This document shows, piece after piece, positions 1 through 12,700 of a stretch of 64,000 nucleotides of DNA. Both the position numbers and the translations under genes were made by a program. Source of the DNA: Aplidium turbinatum (lineage: Eukaryota; Chordata; Ascidiacea; Aplousobranchia; Polyclinidae); assembly GCA_918807975.1 (NCBI GenBank), contig OU964928.1:17535323-17599322 (forward strand), read 5' to 3'. Position 1 is the first letter of the stretch; every line of letters begins with the position of its first letter. The notes beneath the pieces were generated by a model. The model ran no database searches. It saw nothing but the letters and a program-made list of their open reading frames with translations, and was not told the DNA's origin.

Positions 1-1100
1 TTTTGGATGTTAAAGTGGTTCGCCATAGCAACAACAAGAAACTAACCACTACCATACACAAAAAACCAACACATACAGACAGATACCTGCAGTTCAACTC
101 ATATCACCCCAAGCATCAAAAACTCACAGTGCCAAAACATTGTACAACAGACTGGACACACACATAACGGATGATTCTGAACGTTCACACCACAAGAAAA
201 ACATTCACAACACTTTAATGCTCAACGGATTTCCACGAAAACTTGCTTGCATACAGCGACCCAAACCGAAACCTTCGCTTCCTCCTTATAAATCTTTTAC
301 TTGTCTTCCTTACATAAGGGGGGTAACCGACAAAATTCAGCATATCCTCAATGGCATAGGAATCAAGGTTGCGATGAAACCCTATCTGACAATAGGTAAA
401 TACCTTCCCTCGGCTAAAGACCCCATGAAACAAGGTGAAGTTTCTGGATTGATCTACCAAATTCCGTGTCATGACTGTGATTTAATCTACATTGGACAGA
501 CAAAATGTGATCTTAAATCTAGAATCAACGAGCACCAAAGAGCTATTAAATTTCATTGTCCGGAGCACTCCGCTCTTTGCAAACATTCTATAAATTCAGA
601 CCATAAAATTACTTGAACCAACGCCACCATTCTTAAAACTGAAAAGGATTATACAAAAAGATTGTTCACAGAAAAATGGTACATAAACCAGAAGGCACAA
701 CATGCTCTTAACCAAAAAGATGGTCAGAATTTCCCCTCTGTGTACAAAAAAATTACTTTAACTTTAGCTTCACCTTTTCCATTCTCAGTGCGTCTTCTCT
801 ATCATTGTTATTGCTAATCCCATTGTTTTCTGTCTTGTCTGATGTCTTTTCAACGTTTCTTGACAGTGACCCAATAGATAGATAAATTTACGCTGTTGGA
901 AAGTAGCCTACTGGTTTTAGGCATTCACTGCATTTAGTTTAACCTCTAGGTATCTTGTTGCGTGTTTTAATTCTGATCGTTGCTGAACAGGTTGTGTTAA
1001 CCTGTTTTAGCCACCTTGATAAAGTCAGTCGTGCTGACTGACGAAACGTCGGAAATACAAAAGCTAGTTATCATCTTTAACATCACGAGGTAACCTAGTA
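1..1100 (+). mobile_element. Penelope-like element, 3' part (RT tail and GIY-YIG endonuclease)
   Basis: This is the 3' end of a Penelope-like retroelement cut by the window edge. Bases 1-140 translate to a reverse-transcriptase tail with the family-typical KPTHTDRYLQF motif. The open frame at about 140-616 carries the GIY-YIG-type endonuclease core (GLIYQIPCHDCD, then LIYIGQTKCDLKSRINEH), and similarity continues past it to about 775. The non-coding tail holds a hammerhead-like motif at 1016-1060. The reading frame is interrupted, so this copy is probably inactive. Family assignment is from motifs I recognise, not a search. Confidence 0.85.
1016..1060 (+). ncRNA. degenerate hammerhead ribozyme-like motif in Penelope tail
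   Basis: A 7-bp stem (GTCAGTC at 1024-1030, GACTGAC at 1036-1042) is followed directly by GAAA, the self-complementary dinucleotide CG and UC. This is the order expected for stem II, the GAAA box, a minimal stem III and the cleavage site of a type I hammerhead. The upstream box reads TTGATAA instead of CTGATGA, so it is probably inactive. Hammerheads are known in Penelope-like elements. Confidence 0.45.
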
Positions 1101-1989
1101 AATAGTCACCAGAAGAACGCAAATTAATTTTAATCTCATATAACTTCTCACCCAGCATAGTAATAAATCAACCTTTAGCACTTTAACAAGCACTAAGGGT
1201 TGTTTTGGTTGGTCAAGAGAGGTCTACAACACATAATAATATATAACAAGCAGCAGCTGATTTAGAAACAAAATTTGTAAGTAAGCATTGCAATAGAGTA
1301 TAGATGTCGCAAAAGGTTATCCTAAAATAAATAGGGTTAGTTTACCTGATAAAGTTCTAATAAAACTTCACCTTGTGTTGGTAGATTTTTGAAGAAATAT
1401 TACATAGCAGCATCAAATCAAACTAAAACCTTTTGCGAAGTCGAGTTTGAAACTATTGTCTTTCCTCTGGTTATTCGGAGTCTTGATTTGATGCTTGATT
1501 GGGTCATACCAAAAACTTTGAAAATGGTATCAAACTTGTTCTTTTGTGACAATTACCTGCATGATGTTTGGGAATTAGGACATTCTGTCGCGGCCAACCT
1601 GACGCGAGACAACTGACTGCAGTCGACCTGTCGCAAGGACATCTCATGGCGAGACTACTTGACCCGAACTCGACCTTAGCATTGAGCATACCATATTGCT
1701 TTCTACAATGTACAGATACTTTTGTTTACCAAAGTTTAATTCCCATGAAAAGTTTTTTCAAGGCACGTGCTCTGACGCAAAAAAAAAAGTTATCCAACTT
1801 ATATTTGTATCAAGAAAACACACACGAAATGGCTACATCCCTCGACAACGAAATCCATCATTTTTACTGTAAAACTGTAGAAATGACGAATTTTGTTGTC
1901 TGGGATTATTATCACATCCTATAGTAGCTAGGTTATAGTTTATATTTAGAGTAACTTTATTATTCATATATCATAAGCATAAAATTGTG
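1101..1989. other. no gene recognised
   Basis: The longest frames here are short and resemble no family I know. A GC-richer patch at 1585-1680 stands out from the AT-rich surroundings, but neither strand gives a recognisable product. It may be an old repeat. Confidence 0.4.
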
Positions 1990-2470
1990 TTGAAGATCTA
2001 TTCTCATATGACCGTACTTCAACGTTGCTGCAGTTTCTGTACTCTAACGTTGAGCAATTTCCAGTCGGTTTATTTATTGTTGTCTGCCATCGCCATGACC
2101 TCCGCCACCTTCTTCCAGACCTTGAGCGCCAATTGTGGTTCATTTGTGATCGTCTCCGGAACAGTGAACTGGCACTCCAGTAGGGCATGCTTGTCAGTCT
2201 TCTCCACTCTTGCAGTTTCGGCGTATTATGTCTTCTGATCTTTCAGTCTTGTGCTGCCAATATCGGAGATCCGGACGATGCCCGCTGCGAAGCCGGTCTA
2301 GTGCCTATCCTGACTTGTTCGTACGTGTCAGTTGTCGTTTTTCGATGCGATCGATCTTTTTTCTCTCTCACCATACATCTCTCGCAAACGTTCGTGCTGT
2401 ATTGGAGGACCTTGTATCGTTCATTTTGTGACTGCATTTGCAGCCGTGTAGTGCCAGGCCGTTCCATCTT
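1990..2470 (-). mobile_element. LINE 3' end, degenerate
   Basis: Read on the minus strand in two frames, the stretch gives the C-terminal region of a non-LTR retrotransposon: LRSGHRPDLRYWQHK, then C-x2-C and a histidine-cysteine pair (RNCKSGEE, HALLECQ). That is the zinc-knuckle tail after RT/RNase H in several LINE clades. One frameshift separates the pieces, so this is a decayed fragment. Confidence 0.55.
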
Positions 2471-2479
2471 TCTCGTCCT

Positions 2480-4313
2480 TCAACAACGTTGTTGTATGCT
2501 GGGACAGTTTGTGTGTCCAGTTGTGCAAAGTAAAAAACCACAAGTGTGATGTGAGTGATCAATCTCATTAAAAACAGCTGCCTTGAAAGATCAAAACCAT
2601 TGAATTCAAACAAAACGTGGCTACTGAAGTGTGCGATTAAGATTCCTCATCACGCTCTTGTTAGGACAACAAGATAGGTAAACACACTCGTTATGTGTGG
2701 AAACGAAATCGCAAGTTGACGTTTAATGATATTGGTCGCAGATATAAAATTACGGCTTTGTCATTCTCGACATTACTTTGATTTTTCCATTACGCAAGTT
2801 ACTGTTTTAAAACAATAAAGATTGAATAATGCGGTTGGTGGGTGTATCGCTTTCGACTTCAGTATCAGTATTTGAGCCTTGGGAATGCCAATATATGGTT
2901 CTTCTATTAGTCTACTTGGCCTTCAGTACCAATAGGAGTAGGCTAAATTTAGTTTTTTCTGTCGCCTTTTTTATGCGGTATTTTTTACACCATCAGCCGG
3001 AAGCTTATGGTGGATTTCGAACCAGCATGTGGGAAAGCGACAGTTTCATCCGTTGCAGCATGTCACGGCTGTTGTCAACATTGCAATACCGTAATGTAAT
3101 TATGAAAATGTTGCTTCAACGTCTTTTATGAAATGTATAACTCTCACATCCACAAATTCTTAATTTTACATGTGTGCAGAAACTGTTTGAACTGCATCTA
3201 CGAAGATACTGGGGTTTAATCTCTGCATTTGGTAAAAGTAGACTAAGCCATATTTTATGGCCTAAGACAGGAAATATGATTTGATAGCACATAACCCTCG
3301 TTTTTTTCCTTTTTTGTTATTGATGTTGCAACTTTCTGCACCACTATTAATGCAACTCAATAACTTTTAGCCTACTGGCATTTATTTATATACCGCATTG
3401 ACTTTTGGCCATTTGTTGGTACGAAACGATTTTAATGATATTTTTTTGACAAAGTTGGGCAGTTTTCGTTCTCCCAAGCCAGAAAAATCCTTCCTTCGTA
3501 TGCAGACGTAGAATTAATGTAAAATGACGGATTTTGCTAGCCTGGGAGACATTCTTGAGTCTTGACCTATACCAACTTCCGTGGGTTAGTTTGATCGTCA
3601 TGTTTATCTGATTGGATAAAGAAATGGATTTAAAGGACGCATGATAACACTTGCCCGGCATGAATAGGATAAGTGAAGTGACAAATTGAGCGAACATTTT
3701 TTCAGAGTTTGGGGAGCGCATGACGAAACCTCCTTATAAGCTCAGATCAACTACTCACATTGAGCTGGTAGCGCTTTAATGATTTTTCACAACTATGCGT
3801 TTTAATCGTCTAGCTACTGTACATAGAAAGTTTTACTTTGTAAATAGGCCATGTGGTCAAGATGCAGCGATAGTAACCCCCTGGCAGTATGCCAGAAGGT
3901 CTATGTCAACAATGTCTTGTAAAGAATACTAAAATTGAAATGTCTTCAAATGTGTGGTCACTGATTAATAAGCTTTGCGTTGTGTTATACCCTTGTAGCC
4001 TGCTAATTAGGCGATCTTGTTCAGCCTCAAGCAGGGGCGGATTTACCATAGTGAATCAGCTGGAAATTTAGAAATCAAAGCTGTCCCATGTTTATCAAAT
4101 CAGATTTTTTCAAAGATCACAATTTTCACATCTTTTGAAGCTATGCAAGTTTGCATGCTTTAGTCGAAGGTGCTCGTGTGTCTCCACCTCAAAATGGTCA
4201 CCTACACCACGCAGGGTAACCTCGTCAAAGAAGTTATCGTATTCCCGGTGAGATAATCCGCCCCTGGTCAGAAGCACGTTTGCGTTTTGTCCATGCTACC
4301 TTTATCTAAACCA
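2480..4313. other. intergenic, nothing recognised
   Basis: AT-rich sequence without convincing exons, repeats with clear ends, or RNA genes. Open frames at 2829-3131 and 3386-3721 have no recognisable features. Confidence 0.4.
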
Positions 4314-4321
4314 CTGCTATG

Positions 4322-4811
4322 CAGAGATGTACGTATCGTATACGCCACAAGTTCTACGCCGCATTCTTGCGGCGTAGACTTTTTGTTTGCGCTAACGCTT
4401 GCGGCCACATTTTTTTGGATAGTTTGCGCTTGAGGCTACGCCGTAAAGTTTTCGCGGTTTTTTAGCGCATAGCGTCAACGCATACTTTTTAATGTATTTT
4501 TTTCTCTACAACACGCCAATAGGCTACCTTCCAGCGCTGGAACTAAAACACAGCAAAATGTCAGAAGAACACTTTCAGATGCTTGTGTTTCTTCGTGGAA
4601 ATTTAAAATAAAACTTGTTTGTTTCGAGTGGTTTATACCGTGTGAATGTTTGGTACCTAGCAAACAAAATTAGTTTACGCTAGTGTATGCGCTGACGTTG
4701 ACGCCGCCAACTTTTTTTAGAAGTTGCGTTGACGCATTCGGCGTATGTTTTTTAGAACATTTGCGTTTACGCTGACGGCGTCAATATTTTTTGTATGCGC
4801 GTACATCACTG
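4322..4811. mobile_element. hAT-like non-autonomous DNA transposon, 490 bp
   Basis: The ends are inverted (left CAGAGATGTACG, right reverse complement CAGTGATGTACG). They are flanked by an exact 8-bp direct repeat CTGCTATG at 4314-4321 and 4812-4819, the target-site length of hAT elements. The interior has many short degenerate repeats of the type gcgtaaacgc/acgccg alternating with T runs. No coding capacity. Confidence 0.8.
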
Positions 4812-4819
4812 CTGCTATG

Positions 4820-6372
4820 GTAAGTATTGTTTTATTTTCAACGATCAGAAAAGAAACCGATCTGTACTTAAATGCTTTATGAGCGAATATATTCTAGACG
4901 CATTTTTTTCTTTCGAAGCTGTATTGTTTTACTTATCCAGTCATTATGTGCATTGCATGCGGGTACTTGAAATAGCAGCAGGACAAGACATTGAGGCTAC
5001 TTTGTGTACCATTATCCGAATCGATTTCTGTCGACAAATTGCCCCAAAACTAACATCGTTAGCCTTGTGCTGATAGCTAGAAAGAAACGCCATATATACT
5101 AAAATTTGTACAGATGTAAAAGAATCAACTAATTGGTGTGCATGAAGCCAACCTGCTAATATGCACCGTGATATCGCTTTACTTTAGTTGTCATGTGCGA
5201 TCAACACACCTCGTTTCCGTCATAGGCTGCGATGTAGGGCCTTGACTATTCCGCCGATTTATTGAAGGGACTACTTCTGATGATCGTGTTTTGATTTCCT
5301 CGATATAATCATTTCCATTCGCAACACAGACGAAGTCAGTTAATTGCATATCGTTTAATTGTGTAGAAATCGAAATGAAACTCATGTAAGTTATAAGATC
5401 GATTAACCGCAGGAGAGTGTTTGTGGTTCATAGGCTTAGTATATTTTTACGTAATTAATCACAATAAACGTTGAGCAATTCTGCTGCATCTGCTGTCTTT
5501 TCATCTGGAATTATATTGAGATACATTTCTATTGCAGTGCTTACGACAAATCCTTTTTCTACGAATTAATTTCCATCAAAACTATCTGAATAGTTACGAG
5601 ATGCAATGTTCAATTATCATATTTCGTTTGTACCACGATAATCTTACCAGACGTCACGCAGATTTGTATTCATGCAAATATATCTTGTGTTTTCTGTATC
5701 AATACATTGTGCTCGTAAAATAAACCTTTTTAAAACGTATGGGCAGTGGTCTTGACTACGCTTTTACTGCCACTATGGGAGGCACACAAAATATCATCAC
5801 ACCAACTTGAATGCATTCAATGTATTGAAGAAATTTGTATGAGGTAATAAGTGCACTTGTTACATCAATTGCACAGTGATGGCATCACATCTGGCCTGAC
5901 GTCAGTGACTGGTAGCAGGTTTTTTTTGTCGAAACATACAATAGGGTACAGAAACAAAATTGTTAAGCAAAAGATACGTGCTACCAAACCACAAAATAGC
6001 CATTACCTTCAGTTCTTTTCGCTTAGTTTCTAACAAAAGTACCGGTATTGTACCATTTGGTCATAAGGTATATGAAATGCTATGTTTTAAAAGACGTTAA
6101 AAAAAATAAAATGCCTCATCAGAACAGTTTTCGCACAAATGCCGTGCTCAGTTATAAAAACAATTCACCACCATAATTTGAGCTAAAGTGATACATATAC
6201 GCGGCTTTGACAAAGTCAGCTCAGCACCCAACGTCGATACTCATGTTGAACACCTTTAAGCTAGTGATAAAACATATTGAACACACATCACCGTGGAGTA
6301 ATGTTCTTTCAACTAGATAAACAATTGTTGACAAAAACGTTTGAAAAACCTTTTGGTCTTGTAAATCAAAAG
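4820..6372. other. intergenic, nothing recognised
   Basis: No exon, RNA gene or bounded repeat found. The last few hundred bases lie downstream of the Dixin stop codon on the minus strand and probably include its 3' UTR. Confidence 0.35.
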
Positions 6373-9123
6373 TTAAACGCGCAATTCTTCCTCTACCCAA
6401 GCGACGATTTTGCCTTCCCAACCCGGTATGATGTCGTCATCGTGAAAAACCTGGACAGGAAAGCAAAGTATGTTTTGTAACGCAAAGGTAGACAAATTTT
6501 GTTTGTTTAACGTTGTGATTTAGAGGTACACAAATTAGGATTTTGACAAGTGACCAAATTTATCTGTCACCTGGTGATTTTAGGTCTATTTTCTATCTCT
6601 AGAAAGGCCATTTTGAAAGCGCAAATTAGAAGTAGTTGTCACTAAAGTATCAACACAAACAAACGATCAGGTTTATGAGGAAATTTTGGCATCTTATATT
6701 TACGCGCCCTCAACTCCACATAACCCAAACTTTATGAGCTTATGTTTGTAACGTAGTCATAAATTCCAAAGCGTTAGTCAGAAAACAATCCTTACCTCTT
6801 CTTTCACAGTACCAAGTTCTGGGTCAAGGGCTTTGAAGATAAACCGGTACCTTGCATTCTTTTTCACCGCGGCCTTGAAGTCGCCGAGAGTGATGTCACC
6901 AACCCTGCAACAAAATCATCAACTGTACATGTTTGAAAAAATCAAAATACTGTTTTTATTTCCAAAAACTTTATCTGTCTAACATCCTCAACATTGAATA
7001 TGTGATTGTTTATTTTTGGTTCGAAAGTTGTCAGTGAACTGTTCACCTCCTGGTTTCTCAGAAATTGGCATCGTTGTTCAAGAGCACGGGTTTTGGCAAC
7101 AACCACCGATCCATTTCTTTGTTGGGAGAGTTGGTTTTAAATCCGTACAGTTAAGTGTGTATTAACTTGCCTAATGTTGTTTTTGCATAACTTTCTACAT
7201 AACAACAGTAGAAGTAGTACGGTAGAGTCGTTTGGTTCGCACATCTCATATCCAATGCCTTTGGCGCTTCAGCCATTGATTAGTGTAACAACAGTGAACA
7301 CGCGTGCAAAGAAAGGCAACACTACTCAGACAAACCTTTTCGGGATGGTGGTCATGGCTGGCGTCATATCCCGATCCGTAAAGTATAATATTCTTGTCTG
7401 GGTGGTTTCTGCGGTTTTCTCTGCGACAAAAGTAACAATATTCAAGACCGTTACTAGTGAATATATGATGCTATGAGCAACAGTGCACGTTCAAAACTGC
7501 CACAACACACTTGGCTCAACTTTTGCGAGAAACATTTAAGTTTTGCATCAATGCAACTCAAACACATCGTGTCTTGGTTATTAATATTAACTTAAGCAAG
7601 TCGCATTCATAAACAATTAAACAAACATACACGGTTACATTTTATAAACTTAATAAATCAGTTGGAAAATTTGAAAAGTGTTTGCAAAAACTAAAATCAC
7701 GATATTAAAAACCACCGTGACCGAAACACAATGTAAAACTTAAGTATCCTCACGTTTTTAAACTGTTTTTAGTAAAACTTTTTTATCTACAGCCTCCAGG
7801 CGCTAAAACGTACATACTCGATTTTATCAAACGCGTTGGCACCACGATAACGCTAAGGCTTACGCGTAAACTTGCTTCTTCTTGGTGGATGGGACCGGGA
7901 TACTGGAGAACGACGGGAAAGCTTTGGGGATCCCGAAGGACGCAAGTATCCAGGGGAGCCTGGTGAGGGTGACAAAACAGGAGAGTTCGGTAGTCGACTG
8001 GAAATAATTAAGCAATTATTTGATGAATAAGCTTCGGATTGAGAAGGATGGCTAGGTCTAGGTGAGAAGCATTTTTTATTATTAAGTCCACCACTTAACC
8101 CATCAGTCAGCTCATTTTTAATCTTTTAACTCATTGTATGTTTTCTCAGATTGAATATTTATCAGCTCAAGGTGACGTTAACATAACGTTGCAGTAAAGC
8201 AACGGGTGGGTAAGTATTTATAAAAAAAAAACGAACAAACAGTCACCTGATAATGGATTGATCATGGATGGGGTTGTCATTCAAATTCGCCGAGTTTTTC
8301 TAAACAAAACAATTCGTATTAAGAAAGATAACAAGACGCCATGAAAAATCTAGCAACTTTTTAGCGTATCCAGGTTAATTCCCGGTGGTTGAAGAATGAA
8401 GATTCATATTAAGTGGACAGGAAGACAATCCAATCTTAACGTCCACTCTCAACCATGTCAATTGCTTTCTTGTCAAGACACAGTCTCGTGCTCCTGATTG
8501 CGTCGAACCGAGGTAGGGGCATCGAACAAGTAGCTCTCATCACTTGGCTATGCAAGATAACTTTTGATCCAACAGACAGTCAGACACCACAGAAATATTA
8601 ACCCAATCAATATATCTCTTGCAAGAAATAAACGTCAAAAACACATAGCATTGACATAATTTTACTGTACATAAATGAAAACTAAAAGTAGGTATTATGT
8701 GTTGTTGTTAATAGTTTAGATCCGTGCGTCACGGTTAACAAACGGTAAAATGACGGACTAGTTTTCGGAAATTTGGAGTTCAAACAACTTACAGGGATTG
8801 TGTACAAAATCATATGGAACGCTTGAATAGCTTTGTGTGCCAAAGCGAGACATTTCTTTTCTAACGATTTAACAACAAAGCTAAAGCAGCACTTATCCCT
8901 TGAAGTACTACAGTAGGCTACTTGTTTAAGAAAACGACGAGTTATTCAGTCAGTATCTTAATCTATATTCGATGGGATGTAAATATGCTTTATCTGAGCA
9001 AACAAAGAAAACAGACACTGCAGTTTAACAAAAGGATTGTGGCAAAAACACAAGACTCACAATCTGTGTTTGTAGTTGCGCGATTTCTTTGTCTTTCCTT
9101 GTTAATAGTATGGCATTTTCTGT
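6373..9123 (-). CDS. DIXDC1: Dixin (DIX domain-containing protein 1 homologue), 3' exons
   Basis: Dixin is a cytoplasmic coiled-coil protein of Wnt signalling that binds Dishevelled and Axin through its C-terminal DIX domain. Exons on the minus strand, 5' to 3': 9123-9061 (coiled-coil peptide [18 protein letters not shown]), probably 8855-8793, 8299-8247, 7997-7864 (Ser/Pro/Arg-rich linker), 7420-7336 ([12 protein letters not shown]), 6904-6796 ([25 protein letters not shown]) and 6450-6373 ([13 protein letters not shown], then the stop). Every junction has AG/GT borders and the codon phases agree throughout. The last three exons make the whole DIX domain and match vertebrate Dixin more closely than Dishevelled or Axin. 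The N-terminal CH domain and most of the coiled coil are not found here. If the gene is complete, its 5' exons lie beyond the satellite array. Confidence 0.92.
8368..8562 (-). repeat. tRNA-derived SINE (family 2), diverged, in Dixin intron
   Basis: The minus strand aligns by eye with the SINE copies at 23064-23507 and 44416-44627. It keeps the tRNA-like head (reverse complement of gcgtcgaaccgagg, a degenerate B box) and the shared tail ending in a GTATCC-like sequence. It lies between Dixin exons. Confidence 0.6.
8793..8855 (-). CDS. DIXDC1: candidate Dixin exon, 63 nt
   Basis: A 21-codon open stretch ends at a strong donor (GTAAGT) and is phase 0 at both sides, so it fits between the neighbouring phase-0 Dixin exons. 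The acceptor AAAAG is poor. A better-looking TTAG lies five bases upstream, but it would break the frame. The encoded peptide ([19 protein letters not shown]) only loosely resembles the ALRSLRNSF region of vertebrate Dixin. Confidence 0.4.
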
Positions 9124-9525
9124 CTGTAACGTAAACAAAGAGGTACTCGTCATAAGAGCGACGATGACACTCAGCCACAGAAATGAAAGTTGAGCCTCAA
9201 ACATGGTTTAATAATTGTAATAAAACAGTGAGCAATAAAAACTGTAAACTACAGTAATGTTGACAAACATGCTTGCTGTAGAGTGTAGATATTTCAAACC
9301 TGACATGAAATTTGGCGATGAATGACAGTTGCTAAACAGTTAAATTGCTTCATGGTGAAGTGTCAATTGATTTACAAGCATTATTTTGAGTTAAGACATT
9401 GGCAAATGTCAACAAATAGGATTGAAAGTGTCAAGTTTCAGTGATGTGATGGTAAGAGGTGAAAAACTAATTCATACACCATCCACATGTTCTAATTGCA
9501 CACTTCTGCTTTGGTGATACAAAGC

Positions 9526-9725
9526 NNNNNNNNNNNNNNNNNNNNNNNNNNNNNNNNNNNNNNNNNNNNNNNNNNNNNNNNNNNNNNNNNNNNNNNNNNN
9601 NNNNNNNNNNNNNNNNNNNNNNNNNNNNNNNNNNNNNNNNNNNNNNNNNNNNNNNNNNNNNNNNNNNNNNNNNNNNNNNNNNNNNNNNNNNNNNNNNNNN
9701 NNNNNNNNNNNNNNNNNNNNNNNNN
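9526..9725. other. assembly gap, exactly 200 N
   Basis: The run of N has a round length, so its true size is unknown. Satellite units begin immediately after it, so the array has probably been truncated or collapsed here. Confidence 0.98.
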
Positions 9726-12700
9726 AAATATCCTCCATCTTTGAACCGTTCTGCTGGACGTTCCTCCCAAATGCCCACCTATTGATGCACATCCCTGGAA
9801 AGGTAATTTAAAACTGAATCCGATGCATGCAAAATTTAAGTGGCATATGTTGCGAAATATAGTTTTATTCGAAGATGTTTGGAGAGGTGTTTTTTATGCA
9901 AAAAGTCATAATATTTTCTTGAATATTGTAAAAATATCTTCCATCTTTGAACCGTTCTGCTGGACGTTCCTCCCAAATGCCCACCTATTGATGCACATCC
10001 CTGAAAAGGTAATTTAATACTAGATCCGATGCATGCAAAATTTAAGTGGCATATGTTGCGGAATATAGTTTTATTCGAAGATGTTTGGAGTGGTGTTTTT
10101 TATGCATAAAGTCGTATTATTTTCTTGAATATCGTAAAAATATCCTCCATCTTTGAACCGTTCTGCTGGACGTTCCTCCCAAATGCCCACCTATTGATGC
10201 ACATCCTTGGAAAGGTAATTTAATACTAAATCTGATGCATGCAAAATTTAAGTGGCATATGTTGCGGAATATAGTTTTATTCGAAGATGTTTGGAAAGGT
10301 GTTTTTTATGCAAAAATCGTATTATTTTCATAAATATTGTAAAAATATCCTCCATCTTTGAACCGTTCTGCTGAGCGTTCCTCCCAAATGCCCACCTATT
10401 GATGCACATCCCTGGAAAGATAATTTAATACTGAATCCGATGCATGCAAAATTTAAGTGGCATATGTTGCGGAATATAGTTTTATTCGAAGATGTTTGGA
10501 GAGGTATTTTTTATGTAAAATCGTATTATTGTCTTGAATATTGTAAAAATATCCTCCATCTTTGAACCGTTCTGCTGGACGTTCCTCCCAAATGCCCACC
10601 TATTGATGCACATCCCTGGAAAGGTAATTTAATACTGAATCTGATGCATACAAAATTTAAGTGGCATATGTTGCGGAATATAGTTTTATTTGAAGATGTT
10701 TGGAGAGGTGTTTTTTATGCAAAAAGTCGTATTATTTTCTTGAATATTGTAAAAATATTTTCCATCTTTGAACCGTTCTGCTGGACGTTCCTCCCAAATG
10801 CCCACCTATTGATGCACATCTATGGAAAGGTAATTTAATACTGAATCCGATGCATGCAAAATTTAAATGTCATATGTTGCGGAATATAGTTTTATTTTAT
10901 AATGTTTGGAGAGGTGTTTTTTATGCAAAAAGTCGTATTATTTTCTTGAATATTGTAAAAATATCCTCCATCTTTGAACCGTTCTGCTGGACGTTCCTCC
11001 CAAATGCCCACCTATTGATGCACATTCCTGGAAAGGTAATTTAATACTGAATCTGATGCATACAAAATTTAAGTGGCATATGTTGCGGAATATAGTTTTA
11101 TTTGAAGATGTTTGGAGAGGTGTTTTTTATGCAAAAAGTCGTATTATTTTCTTGAATATTGTAAAAATATTTTCCATCTTTGAACCGTTCTGCTGAGCGT
11201 TCCTCCCAAATGCCCACCTATTGATGCACATCCCTGGAAAGGTAATTTAATACTAAATCCGATGCATGCAAAATTTAAGTGGCATATGTTGCGGAATATA
11301 GTTTTATTCGAAGATGTTTGGAGTGGTATTTTTTATGCAAAAAGTCGTATTATTTTCTTGAATATCGTGAAAATATCCTCCATCTTTGAACCGTTCTGCT
11401 GGACGTTCCTCCCAAATGCCCACCTATTGATGCACATCCCTGGAAAGGTAATTTAATACTAAATCCGATGCATGCAAAATTTAAGTGGCATATGTTGCGA
11501 AATATAGTTTTATTCGAAGATGTTTGGAGAGGTGTTTTTTATGCAAAAAGTCGTATTATTTTCTTGAATATTGTAAAAATATCCTCCATCTTTGAACCGT
11601 TCTGCTGAGCGTTCCTCCCAAATGCCCACCTATTGATGCACATCCCTGGAAAGATAATTTAATACTGAATCCGATGCATGCAAAATTTAAGTGGCATATG
11701 TTGCGGAATATAGTTTTATTCGAAGATGTTTGGAGAGGTATTTTTTATGTAAAATCGTATTATTTTCTTGAATATTGTAAAAATATCCTCCATCTTTGAA
11801 CCGTTCTGCTGGACGTTCCTCCCAAATGCCCACCTATTGATGCACATCCCTGGAAAGGTAATTTAATACTAAATCCGATGCATGCAAAATTTAAGTGGCA
11901 TATGTTGCGAAATATAGTTTTATTCGAAGATGTTTGGAGAGGTGTTTTTTATGCAAAAAGTCGTATTATTTTCTTGAATATTGTAAAAATATCCTCCATC
12001 TTTGAACCGTTCTGCTAAGCGTTCCTCCCAAATGCCCACCTATTGATGCACATCCCTGGAAAGATAATTTAATACTGAATCCGATGCATGCAAAATTTAA
12101 GTGGCATATGTTGCGGAATATAGTTTTATTCGAAGATGTTTGGAGAGGTATTTTTTATGTAAAATCGTATTATTTTCTTGAATATTGTAAAAATATCCTC
12201 CATCTTTGAACCGTTCTGCTGGACGTTCCTCCCAAATGCCCACCTATTGATGCACATCCCTGGAAAGGTAATTTAATACTGAATCCGATGCATACAAAAT
12301 TTAAGTGGCATATGTTGCGGAATATAGTTTTATTTGAAGATGTTTGGAGAGGTGTTTTTTATGCAAAAAGTCGTATTATTTTCTTGAATATTGTAAAAAT
12401 ATTTTCCATCTTTGAACCGTTCTGCTGGACGTTCCTCCCAAATGCCCACCTATTGATGCACATCTCTGGAAAGGTAATTTAATACTGAATCCGATGCATG
12501 CAAAATTTAAATGGCATATGTTGCGGAATATAGTTTTATTTGAAGATGTTTGGAGTGGTATTTTTTTTGTAAAATCGTATTATTTTCTTGAATATCGTAA
12601 AATCATCCTCCATCTTTGAACCGTTCTGCTGGACGTTCCTCCCAAATGCCCACCTATTGATGCACATCCCTGGAAAGGTAATTTAATACTAAATCCGATG

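Noticed and set aside
1568-1924. 118-codon plus-strand frame and its opposite-strand shadow
   Set aside because: No domain or splice pattern. Only a short GC-rich patch (1585-1680) is unusual, and it gives no family on either strand.
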